NCBI GenBank assembly: GCA_964463605.1
Contig: CAYXBZ010000020.1
Coordinates: 1 to 14,739, forward strand
Length of the DNA: 14,739 nt
Source of the DNA: DAOLOF01 sp964463605
GTDB taxonomy: Bacteria; Patescibacteriota; Microgenomatia; UBA1400; PJMF01
Direction of reading: 5' to 3'
Below the pieces are notes generated by a model. The model was not told where the DNA came from. It ran no database searches and worked only from the letters and a program-made list of their open reading frames with translations. A program made the position numbers and the translations under genes. Positions 12,705 through 14,739 of this stretch are shown here, one piece after another; position 1 is the stretch's first letter; each line of letters opens with the position of its first letter.

Positions 12705-14739
12705 ATGGAACTTGTGAAGAAACTAAAAAAAAACTTATTTGAGCATTGGCCCGTGATCTGCATCTTCTTGATGTGGCTAGTGGTAATAATGGCAAATTAT
12801 CAGCCGGGAACATGGTTGATTGGTTGGGACAGTCTGCTACCAGAGTTCAATTTTAGACTAAACATTTCTCGATCACTAATCGGTACTTGGCAGGAGTATC
12901 AAGGATTGGGCATTACCGGTGGGATGGCACACAGTGCTGATCTGGTACGACAGCTCTTTTTATGGTTGCTTAGTTTGGCGTTGCCCGCGGATCTGCTCAG
13001 ATATAGCTGGCACTTCTTGATGCTGTTGGCGGGACCTGTTGGAGTGTATTTTTTAAGTTTGCATTTATTCAGGTCTTTCAGCACTTTTCGCAAACCTGCT
13101 TCTTTTCTAGCTGCTTTTTTCTATCTGTTTAACTTAGCCACTGTTCAGTACTTTTATGTTCCTTACGAGGCCTTTTCCAGTTTTTACGGGTTTCTCCCTT
13201 GGGTGATTTTTGGATTCATTAATTATCTGAAAAAGCCTTCCCTCAAAACTCTTTTGTTGATGGCGGGAACTGTGCTGCTCTCTACTCCTGCCTACTATGT
13301 GCAAACTTTATTTGTGGTGGTGCTGGCAGTTTTGGGAACTTTTTCGCTGGGCCATATTTATTACTCGCAAGCTGGATTAAAGAAAAATATCTTGATTAAT
13401 CTTAGGGGGTACTTATTACTTGGAGTAGTGAATTTATTCTGGTTACTACCGGTGTTGTATTTTACTCTTACTGCAGTAAGTCACACCACTCAGTCAAAGC
13501 AGAATTTACTGTCAACTCCAGAGGTTCAACTGCAGAACGAAGAGGCTGGTTCATTATCTAATGTAGTGACCTTAAAAGGTTACTGGTTTGAGTATCTAGA
13601 TCAAGATGTTAGCACGGGTGAAACGGTGTATTTGCTTGATGCTTGGCGCGGCCATGTTCAGGAGCCCGCAGTTTTTGCTGTAGGTGTAGTTCTTTTTACA
13701 CTGAGCTTAGCCGGCCTATTAATTTATTTAAGAGAAGATAAGCAAAAGTGGCAATCAAGATCATTGTTAGCCATCTTTTTGGTGAGTTTAGTAATGCTTA
13801 CTGGGGGAAACGGAGTTTTTGGCTGGCCATACCGCTTTGCCAGTGATTATCTACCGCTTTTTAGTCAGATATTTCGCACCTCATTCACCAAGTGGTCAAT
13901 GGTAACCGCCTTGTGTCTTTCTTTAGGTTTGGGGATGATCTCTGCTTGGATCTACAAACTAATGAAAAGGATTCAGGTTTCACAGTTTTTGGCAGGTAGT
14001 TTTGTACTTTTATTTTTGTTATTGGGAAGCCTCTATATTTCATTTCCCATCATTGAGGGTAAGCTTTTTTACGAGCCAATGAAACTTGAGATTCCTCAGG
14101 AATACTTTGAGTTGTTTGAGTATTTGCAAACTCAGGATAGCAGTAGAAGGATCGTTCACTTGCCCGCGATTAGTTTGTGGGGTTGGCAGTTTAATGATTG
14201 GGGTTATAGAGGTAGTGGGTTTTTATGGTATGGCGTTGAACAGCCGATTTTAGACAGAAACTTTGATGTGTGGGGCCCGACCAATGAGCGGTTTTATCAG
14301 GAGTTGAGTTATGCCCTCAATAGTGATAATCCAGCTTTATTAAAGCAGTTGATACTCAAATACGATGTTTCTTATGCTCTGATAGACAGCAGCATCGTGA
14401 ACTTCAGCACTGCCAATCTCAGACAATCCACGAATCAGCAAAAGCAACAGATCGAGTCTATTGGAGGAGAGCTTGAATGGAGCGAAGGTTCTTTAGAGCT
14501 CTACAGTCTTGATGTGATTAATGAAAAGCAGGGCTTTGTTAAAACATACAGTGAGATTGCTCTTGTTGATTCATCTTCAATTGAGGGTCACCGAGATGTA
14601 ATTTTTGATACTGTTGGCAATTATGTTTTAACTGAAAGATCAAATAAAAGCTTTCCTTTTACTGGATTACATCAAATACAGCCTAATACAGGTGAGATGC
14701 AGATCAGGAAAGTTTTTAAGCTTCAGCCTGATTTGTATC
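12705..14739 (+). CDS. Large GT-C-like multi-pass membrane protein, partial
   Basis: The frame opens at ATG (MELVKKLKKNLFEHWP) and runs without a stop to the window edge, at least 678 residues. Residue 14-31 is the first membrane helix, followed by the loop GWDSLLPEFNF (40-50), whose Asp/Glu sit where GT-C transferases carry catalytic acids. About ten further hydrophobic helices follow to residue 450, with a long external loop around 260-325. The last part (from about 455) is a soluble, probably extracellular domain. The architecture recalls AftD-type arabinofuranosyltransferases (DUF3367) and YfhO-like membrane proteins, but I cannot assign one. Third gene of the glycan operon; it likely uses polyprenyl-linked sugar. 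The TATAAT overlapping its ATG has no -35 box, so I expect read-through from upstream. The C-terminus lies beyond the window. Confidence 0.85.
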   Translation, partial: MELVKKLKKNLFEHWPVICIFLMWLVVIMANYQPGTWLIGWDSLLPEFNFRLNISRSLIGTWQEYQGLGITGGMAHSADLVRQLFLWLLSLALPADLLRYSWHFLMLLAGPVGVYFLSLHLFRSFSTFRKPASFLAAFFYLFNLATVQYFYVPYEAFSSFYGFLPWVIFGFINYLKKPSLKTLLLMAGTVLLSTPAYYVQTLFVVVLAVLGTFSLGHIYYSQAGLKKNILINLRGYLLLGVVNLFWLLPVLYFTLTAVSHTTQSKQNLLSTPEVQLQNEEAGSLSNVVTLKGYWFEYLDQDVSTGETVYLLDAWRGHVQEPAVFAVGVVLFTLSLAGLLIYLREDKQKWQSRSLLAIFLVSLVMLTGGNGVFGWPYRFASDYLPLFSQIFRTSFTKWSMVTALCLSLGLGMISAWIYKLMKRIQVSQFLAGSFVLLFLLLGSLYISFPIIEGKLFYEPMKLEIPQEYFELFEYLQTQDSSRRIVHLPAISLWGWQFNDWGYRGSGFLWYGVEQPILDRNFDVWGPTNERFYQELSYALNSDNPALLKQLILKYDVSYALIDSSIVNFSTANLRQSTNQQKQQIESIGGELEWSEGSLELYSLDVINEKQGFVKTYSEIALVDSSSIEGHRDVIFDTVGNYVLTERSNKSFPFTGLHQIQPNTGEMQIRKVFKLQPDLY

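Noticed and set aside
12701..12706. TATAAT overlapping the ATG of the large GT-C-like gene
   Set aside because: No -35 box at suitable spacing, and a start there would begin inside the gene; the gene is only 20 bp after its operon neighbour.

Overview
The window looks like a chromosomal piece of a Candidate Phyla Radiation (Patescibacteria) bacterium, most likely of the Microgenomates group. This is inference from gene content and style, not from a marker gene. The signs are compact spacing, a solitary soluble VirD4/TraG-like ATPase, many small secreted or membrane-anchored proteins of unknown family, clustered GT-C/GT2 glycosyltransferases, almost no Shine-Dalgarno sequences, and sigma70-type promoters placed very close to start codons. 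The standard genetic code fits. All eleven complete genes stop at TAA or TAG, none at TGA.

Region 1 (3-5687, minus strand) is housekeeping plus DNA transfer: recG, a 36-codon membrane microprotein gene, tyrS (these three probably one unit from a promoter at 3449-3477), and upstream a 730-residue VirD4/TraG-like ATPase.

Region 2 (5788-7771) holds cell-surface genes of unknown function. A small secreted, tail-anchored protein (minus) and a 369-residue probable lipoprotein or exported protein (plus) are transcribed divergently from two near-perfect promoters, with a 10-bp-period direct repeat between them. A strong hairpin and a 77-residue single-pass membrane protein follow the larger gene.

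Region 3 (7792-9615, minus) is a GT39/ArnT-like membrane glycosyltransferase with a promoter that predicts a leaderless mRNA.

Region 4 (9664-10808, plus) is the most unusual part. It is a self-contained unit: a good promoter; a leader of about 380 nt that can fold into a multi-helix junction, in which one strand (CTCAACT) can pair with either of two AGTTGAGG copies; the only strong Shine-Dalgarno in the window; a secreted protein made of two 90-residue units whose DNA is identical over 251 bp; three successive hairpins; and a textbook intrinsic terminator. A stretch of about 200 nt that is C-rich and almost free of G separates it from the next promoter. The leader matches no RNA class I recognise and is the best candidate here for an undescribed element.

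Region 5 (11007-14739, plus) is a glycan operon: a GT2 transferase, a DPM1/GtrB-like polyprenyl-phosphate glycosyltransferase, and a large multi-pass GT-C-like protein still open at the window edge. The DPM1-like enzyme could supply lipid-linked sugar to the GT39 and GT-C proteins, so regions 3 and 5 plausibly act together in building surface glycans or glycoproteins.
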